64,000 nt of DNA from Clostridiales bacterium (GCA_020063565.1 JAICDB010000007.1:1-64000); one strand, 5' to 3'. Shown: positions 29,833 to 39,922, counted from the first letter of the stretch. The notes: a model not told the origin generated them from the sequence alone. Translations and numbers: made by a program.

Positions 29833-29875
29833 ATTATAAAAAGAAATAAGGAGCTTCACTGTGACAAGAATCACA
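29833..29875 (-). promoter_or_regulatory. hcp promoter with CRP/FNR-type activator site
   Basis: Minus-strand palindrome TGTGATTCTTGTCACA (29860-29875), 21 nt, then -10 TATAAT (29833-29838). Same spacing as at asrABC, giving a centre near -41.5. About 47 nt of leader precede the hcp start. Confidence 0.78.
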
Positions 29876-29967
29876 ATTTATGATTTTTTTGGAAAAAAGT
29901 TTAGAAAATCTATTGTTTAACTAGGATATAATAAAGATAAAAAACAAGGAAAACTCTCCGAATAAAG

Positions 29968-29997
29968 TTGACAAGGTTTGGCATGTTTTGACATAAT
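29968..29997 (+). promoter_or_regulatory. Promoter of the c-di-GMP riboswitch transcript
   Basis: -35 TTGACA (29968-29973), 18-nt spacer, -10 CATAAT (29992-29997). Transcription would begin about 30004, just before the riboswitch. Confidence 0.6.
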
Positions 29998-30011
29998 ATT
30001 ACTAGATTTCC

Positions 30012-30105
30012 AATCGAAAAGGCAAAGCTGTCGAAAGGCAGTGGCGCAAAGCTAGAGGGCCTACCATCCCGTCAGGGATATGGCAGCCAGCTACCGAAAG
30101 GGGAT
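30012..30105 (+). ncRNA. Cyclic di-GMP-I (GEMM) riboswitch
   Basis: Conserved core pieces in order: GGCAAAG, a 5-bp stem capped by a GAAA tetraloop (CTGTC-GAAA-GGCAG), GGCGCAAAGC, GGGCCTA, a second stem CCATCCC/GGGATATGG, and the receptor CAGCCAGCTACCG that docks the tetraloop. This is the consensus of class I c-di-GMP aptamers. The aptamer ends in GAAAGGGG, which is also the likely ribosome site for the TTG start at 30110; ligand binding could therefore act on translation directly. I see no separate terminator between aptamer and gene. Confidence 0.93.
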
Positions 30106-30109
30106 TATT

Positions 30110-30757
30110 TTGTTGTTAGTAAAAAAGATTGATTTTCCTGTACAAAACTTGCATGACCTAATGGAAGAAATATTACCGGAACTGGCTCACCAAAATACAA
30201 ATAAATTTAATCTCAAAATAATTACTAATTTGCTGAAAACCCTTAAAATTCATCATCCCGGTACCTATCAACATTCCTTAAATGTAGCTCGTTTATCGGC
30301 ATGGCTTGCAAGAGAACTGGGATTACCCCAAACGGAGATTTTTGAAATCGCTATTGGAGCTCTTATTCATGATATAGGAAAGATAAAAATAGCTAGCTCT
30401 ATTCTTGATAAACCTTCTAAACTTACAGATGAAGAATGGCAGATTATAAAAAAACATCCGAAAATCGGCATACATTTATTAGCGGAGTACAACTGGGCAC
30501 ATAATTTATATCCCATGATTGCCTACCACCATGAAAGGGTAGACGGCAACGGATATTTGAGATTGACCGGGGAAGAAATACCTTTATGCGCAAAAATTAT
30601 CTGTATCGCTGATGCCTTTGATGCCATGTATTCCACAAGACCATATCGACCTAAATTAACGTTAACACAGTGTTTACACGAAATTAAAAAAAATAGCGGT
30701 ACTCAATTCGATCAGGACTTAGTTGAACCATTTATTTCTATAACTGCAAAAATATAA
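30110..30757 (+). CDS. Stand-alone HD-GYP domain protein (c-di-GMP phosphodiesterase-like)
   Basis: 215 aa from TTG 30110 with AAAGGGG 6 nt upstream; an in-frame ATG at 30080 lies within the aptamer and is unlikely. The HD-GYP fold is shown by HHPGTYQHSLNVARL, ALIHDIGKIKI, KKHPKIGIHLL, YHHERVDGNGYL and IADAFDAMYSTRPYR. The GYP triplet reads GYL, so the Pro is lost; HD-GYP proteins with such changes are often still active. No receiver or PAS domain. First gene under the c-di-GMP riboswitch, suggesting feedback between c-di-GMP level and its breakdown. Confidence 0.88.
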   Translation: MLLVKKIDFPVQNLHDLMEEILPELAHQNTNKFNLKIITNLLKTLKIHHPGTYQHSLNVARLSAWLARELGLPQTEIFEIAIGALIHDIGKIKIASSILDKPSKLTDEEWQIIKKHPKIGIHLLAEYNWAHNLYPMIAYHHERVDGNGYLRLTGEEIPLCAKIICIADAFDAMYSTRPYRPKLTLTQCLHEIKKNSGTQFDQDLVEPFISITAKI

Positions 30758-30787
30758 ATATATACGCAAAGAGTGGAGGCCTAAATT

Positions 30788-31144
30788 ATGCTATCTTCTT
30801 CTGAGAAGGAACTTGGTAGGAAAGCGGAAATTTCCATAAAACTTTCCGAATTTGAAATACCTCCCATACAAGATGTTTTGGTAGTAGGTCGCAAAGCTCC
30901 TATCGGACCGGGGGCTGTTCGCAGGATGGTAGATGCACTGTCACCGGACCAATATGAAATTATTCCCATCGACAAAGGGGCAGTTGAAGCAATGGTTGTA
31001 AGAAAATCTTTACTTAAACTGCTCTCACTTGAAAAGCTGATTGATATCATACTTGAAGAAAGCCTCAAAGTGGCCGATGAGAGCAGTGTCATTAAAGCAC
31101 AAGTAGATGTAACTGTGGCCATAAAGAGGGTGATTGAATTATGA
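30788..31144 (+). CDS. Protein of unknown function between HD-GYP and CBS-GGDEF genes
   Basis: 118 aa, not recognised. GTGGAGG 8 nt before ATG. No signal peptide or membrane span. The middle reads IQDVLVVGRKAPIGPGAVRRMV, a likely beta-strand and glycine-rich turn, then YEIIPIDKGAVEAMV and a helical C-terminal half. It ends in a 4-nt overlap with the CBS-GGDEF gene, so the two are translationally coupled and probably work together, perhaps as sensor or partner of the cyclase. Confidence 0.7.
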   Translation: MLSSSEKELGRKAEISIKLSEFEIPPIQDVLVVGRKAPIGPGAVRRMVDALSPDQYEIIPIDKGAVEAMVVRKSLLKLLSLEKLIDIILEESLKVADESSVIKAQVDVTVAIKRVIEL

Positions 31145-31980
31145 TTTTTAAAGTCAAAAGTATTATGAAAAAACCTGTTATTACCGCTAGTCTTGAGGAT
31201 AGCGTTCTAAAGGCATCCCAAAGGATGCAGCAGTATGGCATAGGTGGCCTACCTGTTATTGAAAACGGGAAACCTGTGGGTATTATAACCTCCCGCGATG
31301 TTCGCTGTTCACATCCCAATAGAATAGTGGAAGATGCCATGACTAAAGAGCTAATTATGATAAATCAAGACGCATCAATCTGGGAAGCTTACGAGGTCTT
31401 GGAAAAGAATAAAATCGAGCGCTTACCCGTTTTAGAAAATCAGCAGTTAGTTGGCATGATAACTAAATCCGATCTTCTTGTGGAACTGGGGAAAAATACA
31501 GATCCACTCACCGGCTTAAATACCTCCGGCTTTATACGTTTCATCGGTGAAACACTATTATTTGAAGGAAAAGAAATAATTGTTCTCCTTTTTGATCTTG
31601 ATGATTTTGGCCAGTTTAATAAAAAATACGGTCATGTCACAGGTGATAAATGTCTGAAAATAATCAGCGAAGTGTTATCAAGAACAATTCTACCTGAAAC
31701 AGATTACCTTTGCAGGTACGGTGGAGATGAATTTGTAATCATTACAACTCGTATGAAAGATGAGGTAGTAAATTGGGCCAAATACTTGTTAACTTCCATT
31801 GAAAAGGAAGTTAAAAACAATAATTTGCTTATTCAAGTATCTGTCGGAATTTCAGCGAACCAACAAAAACCAATCCCAAATAATGAGGCATCAGCACTTT
31901 TGGATAATTTAATAAACAATGCAAGTCTAGCTTCTTCCAAAGCAAAAAAAGAAGGGCAGTCCCTGCTGATGGTAGGATAA
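31141..31980 (+). CDS. CBS-pair diguanylate cyclase
   Basis: 279 aa. Two CBS motifs (about 5-55 and 65-115) that usually bind an adenine nucleotide, then a GGDEF domain (about 120-279). GGDEF is intact at residues 194-198 (CRYGGDEFVI); FDLDDFGQFN carries the metal and base-binding residues. No RxxD inhibitory site precedes GGDEF, so product inhibition of the usual kind is not expected. Third gene under the c-di-GMP riboswitch; sensing of energy charge through CBS is inference. Confidence 0.9.
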   Translation: MIFKVKSIMKKPVITASLEDSVLKASQRMQQYGIGGLPVIENGKPVGIITSRDVRCSHPNRIVEDAMTKELIMINQDASIWEAYEVLEKNKIERLPVLENQQLVGMITKSDLLVELGKNTDPLTGLNTSGFIRFIGETLLFEGKEIIVLLFDLDDFGQFNKKYGHVTGDKCLKIISEVLSRTILPETDYLCRYGGDEFVIITTRMKDEVVNWAKYLLTSIEKEVKNNNLLIQVSVGISANQQKPIPNNEASALLDNLINNASLASSKAKKEGQSLLMVG

Positions 31981-32003
31981 ATTAAAAGCAGCAATCAGGG
32001 ACT
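31958..32003 (+). terminator. Possible terminator between convergent genes
   Basis: Stem AGTCCCTG (31958-31965) with CAGGGACT (31996-32003), part of it in the last codons of the GGDEF gene. The loop is long and the T tract weak, so this is tentative. Confidence 0.35.
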
Positions 32004-32017
32004 TAACCCCTTGTTTT

Positions 32018-33802
32018 TCAACCGGTAATTATAGATTTAAGCTGCTGTAATGATTGCTCGAAATCTTCGATTGCATCTAAAATTGGCTGAGGAGAGGACA
32101 TGTCTACTCCTGCTTTTTTCAGTAAATTTATCGAGTAATCCGATCCTCCTGACTTCAAAAAATCCTTGTAACCGTTTACAGCACTTTTTCCTTCATTCAT
32201 AATACCTTTAGCAATACTTATGGCTGCCGATATTCCGGTGGAATACTGGTAGACATAAAAGGCCGAATAAAAATGCGGTATTCTCAACCATTCATAAGTC
32301 AGTTCCTCATCGATGACAAAATCCTTTCCATAGTATGTTTCATATAAACTTCTATAAAGTTTACGTAAACTTTCAGGCGTTAGCGGTTGATTGTCTTCCA
32401 CCTTTTCATGTACTTGTTTTTCAAAGTCTGCAAAAAGCGTCTGACGGTAGAGGGTGGAACGAATACCGTCCAGGTGTATATTTAACAGATTTGCTTTTTC
32501 CTCTGGAGAATTTGCTTTTGCCAGTAAGTAGTTGAATAGTAGCGTTTCATTAACGGTAGAGGCTACTTCGGCAGTGAAGATAGTATATTTTGAGTTAACA
32601 TAGGGCTGATTTTCATTGCTATAATAACTGTGCATCACATGTCCCAGCTCATGGGCCAGAGTAAAAACATCTTCAAGATTTCCGGTAAAATTCTGTAGAG
32701 AATAGGGGTGAGTCCCGTAAATCCCCATTGCATATGCTCCCGACTTTTTACCATCGCCGGGATAGACATCTATCCAGCGTTCACTAAAAGTCCTCTCAAG
32801 CACATCAACGTAATCATTTCCCAAAATAGCCAAGGAATCAATTACTATATTTTGTGCTTCTTCAAAGGAATAAGATTTATCTACACCCCTTACCATTGGA
32901 ACAAATAAATCATAAAAGTGAATTTCTTCCAGGTTAAGAACCTTCTTTCGTAAATCGATATATTTATGCAGTTTATCTGCGTTATTGCGTACGGTATTGA
33001 TTAAGTTGTCATAAACCTCTTCAGGTATAAAATTAGCGGACAGCGCCATATCCCTGGAGGACTTATACTTTCTGGCTCTCGCCTCAAATACATCGTGTTT
33101 CACCACCCCGTAATAGGTGGATGTAATGGAATTTTGGTGTGATTTATAAGTATTTAGCAGTCCCTTAAAATAGTTCCTGCGCAAGGTCCGGTCCCGGGAG
33201 GTTAATGCTTTAAGGTAGTTAGCATTATTGGCCTTTATTTTTTCTCCGTCTTCCCCGGATACTTCCGGGAAGTCAAGGTCATTGACAACGAGATCATCAA
33301 ATATTTTTTTAAAGGAGCGGCCCAAAGAATCCATTTTGGTCAACAATTCTTCCATTTCTTGTGAAAGAATGTGTTTTTTCATTCGAAATAATTTTTCAAA
33401 TTTAAATGAATATATTTCCAGCTCAGGTTCTTCATTCTTATATTTTTGAAATTGCTCTTCGTCCATATTAAGTAATTCAGGTTCAACAAATGCCAGTTGT
33501 TCATCAACTTGTGTAGCAAGTGAGTCTATTCTTTCAAAGTTGTTTTTGGCATTATCATTAATCATATTTGTATCAAAAGATAATCTTGCATAACTATAGG
33601 CACGTTCCAAAGCAATTGAAACTTCGTTTACATAATTTAAGGTGTTTAACAAGTTTTTTGCTGATGAAGTAATTTTCCCTTTCATTTCAGTAACTTTGGA
33701 TACAAGCTCCGGTATTTTATTCAATGTTTCTTCCCATGCTTCCTGTGAAGGATAGATAGCTGACAAGTCCCAGGTATATTGTTTTTTTGTAGATTGGCTC
33801 AT
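32018..33802 (-). CDS. pepF: Oligoendopeptidase F, M3 family metallopeptidase
   Basis: 594 aa cytoplasmic zinc peptidase that trims peptides of roughly 5-20 residues. Zinc motif LAHELGHVMHS (HExxH) followed by the third ligand Glu in TAEVASTVNE. The N-terminal helical half (YTWDLSAIYPS) is typical. Fits the peptide uptake system encoded earlier in the window. The 296 bp between this gene and the next (33803-34098) hold its promoter region and no gene that I can see. Confidence 0.93.
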   Translation of the reverse strand: MSQSTKKQYTWDLSAIYPSQEAWEETLNKIPELVSKVTEMKGKITSSAKNLLNTLNYVNEVSIALERAYSYARLSFDTNMINDNAKNNFERIDSLATQVDEQLAFVEPELLNMDEEQFQKYKNEEPELEIYSFKFEKLFRMKKHILSQEMEELLTKMDSLGRSFKKIFDDLVVNDLDFPEVSGEDGEKIKANNANYLKALTSRDRTLRRNYFKGLLNTYKSHQNSITSTYYGVVKHDVFEARARKYKSSRDMALSANFIPEEVYDNLINTVRNNADKLHKYIDLRKKVLNLEEIHFYDLFVPMVRGVDKSYSFEEAQNIVIDSLAILGNDYVDVLERTFSERWIDVYPGDGKKSGAYAMGIYGTHPYSLQNFTGNLEDVFTLAHELGHVMHSYYSNENQPYVNSKYTIFTAEVASTVNETLLFNYLLAKANSPEEKANLLNIHLDGIRSTLYRQTLFADFEKQVHEKVEDNQPLTPESLRKLYRSLYETYYGKDFVIDEELTYEWLRIPHFYSAFYVYQYSTGISAAISIAKGIMNEGKSAVNGYKDFLKSGGSDYSINLLKKAGVDMSSPQPILDAIEDFEQSLQQLKSIITG

Positions 33803-34098
33803 AACTTCCTCCTTATTTTATTTCAGTTTGATTGTTTTAAAAACCGAAAACCCTGGTTTAGACCGTAACCGTACCATTGCGGTTCCCTCCTCGTTGAGTA
33901 CTGGCAGGAATATATTTCTATATTTAGTTTTTAATTTCCTCTGAATTTCTGCAAATTTCGAAAAAGTTTTATGCTAGCCAATAGTTACAAAAAGAACAAA
34001 AAACTAAAATTAATTTTCACCCCTATCCTTTCTGCCATCATGAACTCCTAACAATAGCTCCAACCAGTAAGTAAAATTAAGTGTAAAAATTAAACGGT

Positions 34099-35709
34099 CT
34101 ACCATGAATTTTTCTTAGTGTTCTTACCGTTACTCGCTTTTTCCGTTAGCAACTCTATAAAAATTTCCACAAGGTGGGGATCAAACTGTTTCCCCGCACA
34201 CCTCCTCAACTCCGCCAGGGCATCCTCACGGGACAAAGCCTTACGATAGGGGCGGTCCGTCGTCATCGCTTCATAGACGTCAGCTATGGCCACAATGCGA
34301 CTCAGGAGGTGGATCTGGTCTCCCTGCAGCCCCCGAGGATAACCCTGCCCATCCCACCATTCGTGGTGCTGAAGAATAAACTCTGCTACCGGAGCCAGCT
34401 CGCTAGAGGAAAGGGCGATGCGGTATCCAACCTCGGGATGACACTGAACTTCCTTCCTTTCCTTCTCAGTCAGAGGACCAGGCTTAAAAATAATATGTTC
34501 CGGTACTTTTAGCTTGCCGATATCGTGTATGTCTACCAGGAGGCGAAGAGTGTCCATTTCTTCGTGCGAGAGCCCTACCGCTTCTCCCAGCATGCAGGCC
34601 AGTTCTTTCATGTACTCAGTATGGAAGTCCTTCTTTGCCAAAACCGCCTTGATGGTACGAATCAGCGCATACCGCTGTTCTTGTCTTTTGGTAAGCTTGT
34701 CCCTGTACATCGCATTGTCAGCTTCCTTATAGACATCATGCAACAAATGCGAAGCATCTTCCGCCGTTGCCGTTCCCATGGAGATACTTAAAGGAAGATC
34801 CGCGTGTTGCGCATTGTCCTTTTTTACAGTCTCAATTATGCGTTGAATAACTTCCTCCGCCGCTCCCCGGTCCGCCTGAGGAAGGATTACGGCAAACTCG
34901 TCACCGCCAACTCGGGCCACCACGTCGGACCCCCGGACACAGCCCGCAATCACCCTGGCTGCACGGCGCAAGAGCTCGTCGCCTCGCTCGTGCCCCAGCG
35001 CGTCGTTAACCACCTTTAAACCATCGAGGTCACAGAGAATGAGGCTGATGGGGTAAGAGCGCCCCTTTTCCTGTCGCCGCAATTCTTCTTCAAAGTGCAC
35101 ACGGTTGTAAAGTCCGGCGAGATCGTCATGGGTACTTAAATATCTCAGTTCATCCTCCATCTTCTTGCGCTTACCAATGTCACGGATACACTGGACTGCT
35201 CCGAGCAGGTTCCCCTTATGGTCGTAAACCGGAGCCGCGAGAGTCCAAAAATGAAGTCCCCTGCCACCGCAGGCAAAAGGGGCAAAACCTTCACCAACAA
35301 GAATATGCCCCTTCCTCTCGATCTTTTCGTACTTTCGCTCCCACTCTTTGCCATTACCGAGCACAAAGTTAACGAGGAGTGGTCTCTGTTCTCCGTAGAA
35401 GGGAACAGCACAAGCGTAGTTACCCCTGCCCAGTATCTCTTCTTTTTTTACCCCTGTCATTTCTTCTGCGGCCCGGTTCCACACGACCACCTTTCCTTTG
35501 CGGTCAACGGCAAGGGTGGCATCCGGAAGGGAATCGACAACTCTTTCGAGGAGGCTAAGTTTTTCCACCAACCTTTCCGGAAAAAGCGTGTTGTTGTCAC
35601 TCAAGAGGAACTCCAAAAATTCCCTGGCCGCTTCAGTCTTTTCTTCCGGTAGAGCGTCCACCAGCTGGTGAAGCTCATTTTTGTACAGGCTCAAGACACG
35701 CACCTCCAT
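34099..35709 (-). CDS. PAS-GGDEF-HD-GYP c-di-GMP turnover protein
   Basis: 536 aa, soluble. Domains: a short helical N-terminus (ELHQLVDALPEEKTEAAREF), PAS (about 45-165: LPDATLAVDRKGKVVVWNRA), GGDEF (about 185-345) with RGSD inhibitory site and intact GGDEF in ARVGGDEFAVIL, and HD-GYP (about 345-525) with DIHDIGKLKV, HHEWWDGQGYP and IADVYEAM. Both opposing activities look intact. It has higher G+C and different codon use from its neighbours, and stands next to transposase relics, which suggests import. Start context is weak; the ATG at 35709 could be replaced by a nearby downstream one (LSLYKNEL). Confidence 0.88.
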   Translation of the reverse strand: MEVRVLSLYKNELHQLVDALPEEKTEAAREFLEFLLSDNNTLFPERLVEKLSLLERVVDSLPDATLAVDRKGKVVVWNRAAEEMTGVKKEEILGRGNYACAVPFYGEQRPLLVNFVLGNGKEWERKYEKIERKGHILVGEGFAPFACGGRGLHFWTLAAPVYDHKGNLLGAVQCIRDIGKRKKMEDELRYLSTHDDLAGLYNRVHFEEELRRQEKGRSYPISLILCDLDGLKVVNDALGHERGDELLRRAARVIAGCVRGSDVVARVGGDEFAVILPQADRGAAEEVIQRIIETVKKDNAQHADLPLSISMGTATAEDASHLLHDVYKEADNAMYRDKLTKRQEQRYALIRTIKAVLAKKDFHTEYMKELACMLGEAVGLSHEEMDTLRLLVDIHDIGKLKVPEHIIFKPGPLTEKERKEVQCHPEVGYRIALSSSELAPVAEFILQHHEWWDGQGYPRGLQGDQIHLLSRIVAIADVYEAMTTDRPYRKALSREDALAELRRCAGKQFDPHLVEIFIELLTEKASNGKNTKKNSW

Positions 35710-36275
35710 ATCCTGGTCATCCTATATTTGTTGCAGTCTCCAGGACCATAAGCGGGATGGGAGATTGAATTCCTCCAGTTTGCTTTTTAAACCCCGGCGC
35801 TTTTGGAGAAAGATATGAGCATCTTACTTTCAGGACCTTCTGCATGGATATCTATATATTAAGTGTTATGAGAATTTATAAAACTATTACCCGGGAAAAA
35901 CGTTTGATTATAATTTTTATTCAAATTATTCTATTTTTTAATTAGAACTCCTTCCAATTTTGTCGTAAATTGTTAATAAGTTTACTATCAAACTTAAAAA
36001 ACTCGTTTAAGATATATCTTTTTAAACTATCATCCCACACGGATGTCAACCGTCTTTGATACCCAGAAGATTTTAAAAGGTATAGCGTCCCGCAACCACC
36101 CGGTTCTTTCTACCAGAGAAATGTAAATTGTGAATCCGTCGGACAACGTCAGAGCCGGGTTCCATTTTCGGAGGCTAGTCGCAATAAAGTACATGTTCCA
36201 GTATAGCCCTGGTATACCAATATCCTGCCTGGGTATGGTAATTTAATTCTTTCCCCTGCAGACACGGCCAACCTC

Positions 36276-36360
36276 CATTTTTATTACCAAATTCTGTCGG
36301 TGCTTTTAGTTTGCCTCTCTTGATGGTTCTGGCTTCAGGGTCAAAAAGGCTGACTACGCT
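36276..36360 (-). pseudogene. Transposase fragment (DDE type)
   Basis: The minus strand reads SVVSLFDPEARTIKRGKL then KAPTEFGNK, a segment typical of IS1182/ISNCY-like DDE transposases (S-x-DPDARPI-x-KGKLG-x-PTEFGYK). No start, stop or catalytic core. The surrounding 35710-36460 is non-coding and shows no other gene. Confidence 0.5.
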
Positions 36361-36462
36361 TATACCACAAATTCAATACACCGGATTATCAGTTTATGCT
36401 GATGCAAGTTAGGCTGCTGCAGGGTTGCGCCGTCTTAGTTGTAATGCCTAACGCTTCCTGTT

Positions 36463-36717
36463 TTGTGTAAGATTGCTAGTATTACTACAGTGGATCAGGC
36501 TAATGAGTTTTTATCGCAGTCCATAGATAAGTTCAATTCACTGTTTGAAACGATACCCTATGTGAAGCCTAAGAGGGCTAAAAAAACTAAGCCTAAGCCT
36601 GCTGAGAAAAAGACTTACAGGCCATCTGATAGCCATTACTACAAGTATGGACACACCTTAGTCAAAAATGTCACTTTTGAAGATAGCGACTATGCTTTGA
36701 AAAGTAGATGTAAATAA
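36463..36717 (+). pseudogene. Transposase C-terminal relic (ISNCY-like)
   Basis: 84 codons. ITTVDQANEFLSQSIDKFN and SLFETIP match the conserved tail of ISNCY-type transposases (GI-T--EAN-FL--FI--FN--FA--P). What follows is Lys/Pro-rich (KRAKKTKPKPAEKKTYRPS). The catalytic part is absent. Confidence 0.5.
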
Positions 36718-36869
36718 AATGCATAACTCCTTTAATGACATTATGCAGTAATTGTATCTATTTAGTAAAATGAAGATAATGCTCCACAATATTCGGCAGT
36801 TACAGTTATACTAGGCCTATATTAAAATTTGAAATAATATTAGTAAATATCTGATTGATATCATATAAA

Positions 36870-36910
36870 AATCCTTGAAACAGTGAAAATTACTCACTGC
36901 TCCAAGGATT
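36870..36910 (-). terminator. Intrinsic terminator of the RND efflux genes
   Basis: Outer stem AATCCTTG/CAAGGATT, inner stem CAGTGA/TCACTG, minus-strand T-rich tail. It stands 28 nt after the last RND fragment. Confidence 0.8.
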
Positions 36911-36937
36911 ATAAGTAAATAATATAAATCTTTGATT

Positions 36938-39910
36938 CTAAATTTGTGTTGATAGTTTCTTCTTATTCTTTCTTTTTTCTATAAATGTTTCAATTAAACT
37001 GTATATAACAGGAATTACAACCATAGTTAAGAAGGTAGATACCATAAGCCCTGACATTAAAGATACTGCCATAGGTGCAAACAAAGCATTTCCTGAAATA
37101 GCAAGAGGGAAAAGTCCCATAATTGTAGTTGCAGCACTATTCTTTTCTTGCATCATTTATATATTCTATAAGGAGAATACCATTTTTTACTACCAGTCCT
37201 ACCAAGGCTATGATACCTAAAAATCCTGTAAGAGATAGGGGCTGATTAAATATATACAATCCAATAATTGAACCTATTAATGATAAAGGTATAGTTGCTA
37301 ATATAACAAGTGGTTGGATAAATGAATTAAATTGTATCACCAATATTACATATATTAAAAATACGGCAAATATAGCTAATATACCAACTATACCAAAATT
37401 TTCAGAAATATTTTCTCTTTCTCCATCGAAATCTATTTTTACACCTGCTGTATCGATTTTCGGTAAAATCTCATTCTCAAGTTTATCTTCAATAAATACA
37501 GCATTCCCATTTGGTAAAGTATCACTCTCTACTGTTATAGTTTGCTTTCTATTATATCTCTGTATAGAGTCTAACTTAGAACTAAATCCTACAGTGGCAA
37601 ATTGTTTAATAGGTATTTTATTTCCGGTTATCGAAGATTTTATCTCAAGATTTTCTAGTTCTTTAATAGAATTTATATTACTCTGTAAAAGTATGTTATA
37701 TTCATTACCATCCCTTCTGTAAACAGAAGGTTTAGCTCCATACAGTGCTATGTTAATCTCTCTCTGTATATCATATTTAGTTATTCCAAGATTCATCGCC
37801 TTATCTTCATCTACATTTATTTCATATTGATATGTTCTATCCTTCATATCATCTCGTACATTTGTAGTCCCACCTCCATTAAACGATCTATATTTTTTCC
37901 TGAAACTCTAACTACTACCTTGGCACCCGGTATTGCCATCTTAAGCAAGTTTACAGTACATTTTCCTCCAGAAATATTTTCATCTAATAACCTTTGTATA
38001 TGTTCTGCAAACTCTTCATTATTTTCAAATCTCCTACTTTTTTTATCTCCAAGGTCAAACTTACATACCATCTGAGCATAATCCTGAGATGGAATAGCTG
38101 GTGGTACAGTAATATAAAACTTTGGCACACCGTTTCCTACAGCAACAGTATAACTGGTTATCTCAGGTTCATTAGATAAAAGCTTTACAACTTCATCAGT
38201 CAGCCTTTCTGTAGCATCTATATCCCCTGAAACTTCAGTTTCCATATCTATATAAAATATGTTTTTATCGGAAAAAGGGAAAAACTCTGATGGAAGCATT
38301 GGTATTACTACTTTTATAACAATAACAAACACTATAAATACAGATATAGTAGTTACTAACTTTCTTTTTAATCCTATGTTTAATGCTTTTTTAAAAAATA
38401 CTCTAACGATACCTTCTTTATCACTTTTCTTTTTATTCTTTTTAAAGAAAACTGCAGCCATTGCCGGAATTATAAACATAGCTACTATATATGATGCAAT
38501 TATTGATATAATAAGTACTCGAGGAATTGCTCCCAAGAATTTTCCTGCTACTCCCGGAATCCCTAAGAGAGGTGAAAATGCTGCCACTGTCGTAAGGGTA
38601 GCTGAAAATATCGGAATAGCTGACATACTTGTTCCCTTAAAAGCTGCATTCAATTTTTCTTCTCCATTATCTATCTTAACCTGAACAGTATCACTTACAA
38701 CTATAGCATTGTCTACAAGTATCCCTAAGGCAACAATTAAAGCTGTTAGAGATATTTGATGTATGTATATGCTCATCAAATACATTACGCCAAAAGTTAT
38801 AAGTATAGAAAGAGGTACAGCCGTAGAAACTACTATAGCATTTCTCCATCCCATTCCTAAGAACACTACTATTATAACGAAAATTATACCTTCAATAAGA
38901 TTTACCACAAAATCATTTACAGATTTACTTACATCATCGGGTTGATAAATAACCTCTTCAACTATTAAATCCTTTGGAAGAGTAGCTTTAACTTCATCTA
39001 GTGCCTTTCTAACTTCCTTACCTATTATAACTATATTTTTACTTTCTTTAAAGTATCCCGTTAAAAGAACTGCATTCTTACCATTTTGCTTGTATTTTTC
39101 TACTCCTTCTTTTAGCCCCATATATACATCGGCAACATCAGACAGCCTTGTAACAACTCCAGTTTCAGGTGACACAGCTATTATACTATTTCTTATATCA
39201 TTTAATGATGTATATATACCCGGAGTCTTTACCTTTATTTTCCCATTTTCTGTTTCTATATCTCCAGATGGTATTTCTATATTTTGAGCTTGAAGTATAC
39301 TATATAAATCTCCCAAGGATAGTCCTAATTGATTTAGTTTTGCTATATCAACGTCTACCTTTACTTCTTTATCTAAATCTCCTATTATGTCAAATTTCGA
39401 TATTCCATCAATATCAGATAATCTATCTTTAAACTGTTCTCCAAAAAAAGCTAATTGTTCATAAGTATAATTATCTCCCGATAGACTTATTATGATGCCT
39501 GCTGTTTCTGTAAGATCTGTATCAATAATACTGTCAAGAGCACCACTCGGAAGTTCGCTTCTTGCATCGGCTACAGCATTCCTTACATCTTGCATTGCCT
39601 TATCTGCGTCTGTACCGGTTTCAAAGGCAACCACTATAATAGATAAACCTTCCTTAGATGTTGATTCTGCATAGTCATATCCATCTAAGTCATATAATTC
39701 ATCCTCTATTTTCTTAGTTATTAAATCATTTACATCCTTTGCTGAAGCTCCTGGATATGGAGTAATAATCATAGCAAAGGGAGCTGCTACATCAGGACTC
39801 TCCTGTCTTGGTAATACATAATAGGCATAGGCTCCTAAGAATGCAATTATTATAGCTAAGAATAGGACAACCTTCCTTTCATCTATCAATTTTCTTATTA
39901 ATTTGTTCAC
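36938..39910 (-). pseudogene. RND-family efflux permease, broken in three pieces
   Basis: Reads as an AcrB/MexB-like resistance-nodulation-division pump in three frames: 37844-39910 (688 aa, N-terminal two thirds including GILVDNAIVVSDTV), 37137-37847 (236 aa, MKDRTYQYEINVDEDKAMNL to YINDARKE) and 36938-37156 (72 aa, SAATTIMGLFPLAISG to the C-terminus). At the first joint the frame shifts after QMYEMI and about 10 expected residues are missing; at the second about 25 residues are missing between YINDARKE and the segment TTIMGLFPLA. The two lesions together make activity very unlikely. Downstream of a likewise broken membrane-fusion gene. Confidence 0.88.
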
Positions 39911-39922
39911 TTCAGCTCCCTC

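Noticed and set aside
30080-30109. Upstream ATG for the HD-GYP gene
   Set aside because: It lies within the conserved c-di-GMP aptamer; the TTG at 30110 has a ribosome site and removes the conflict.
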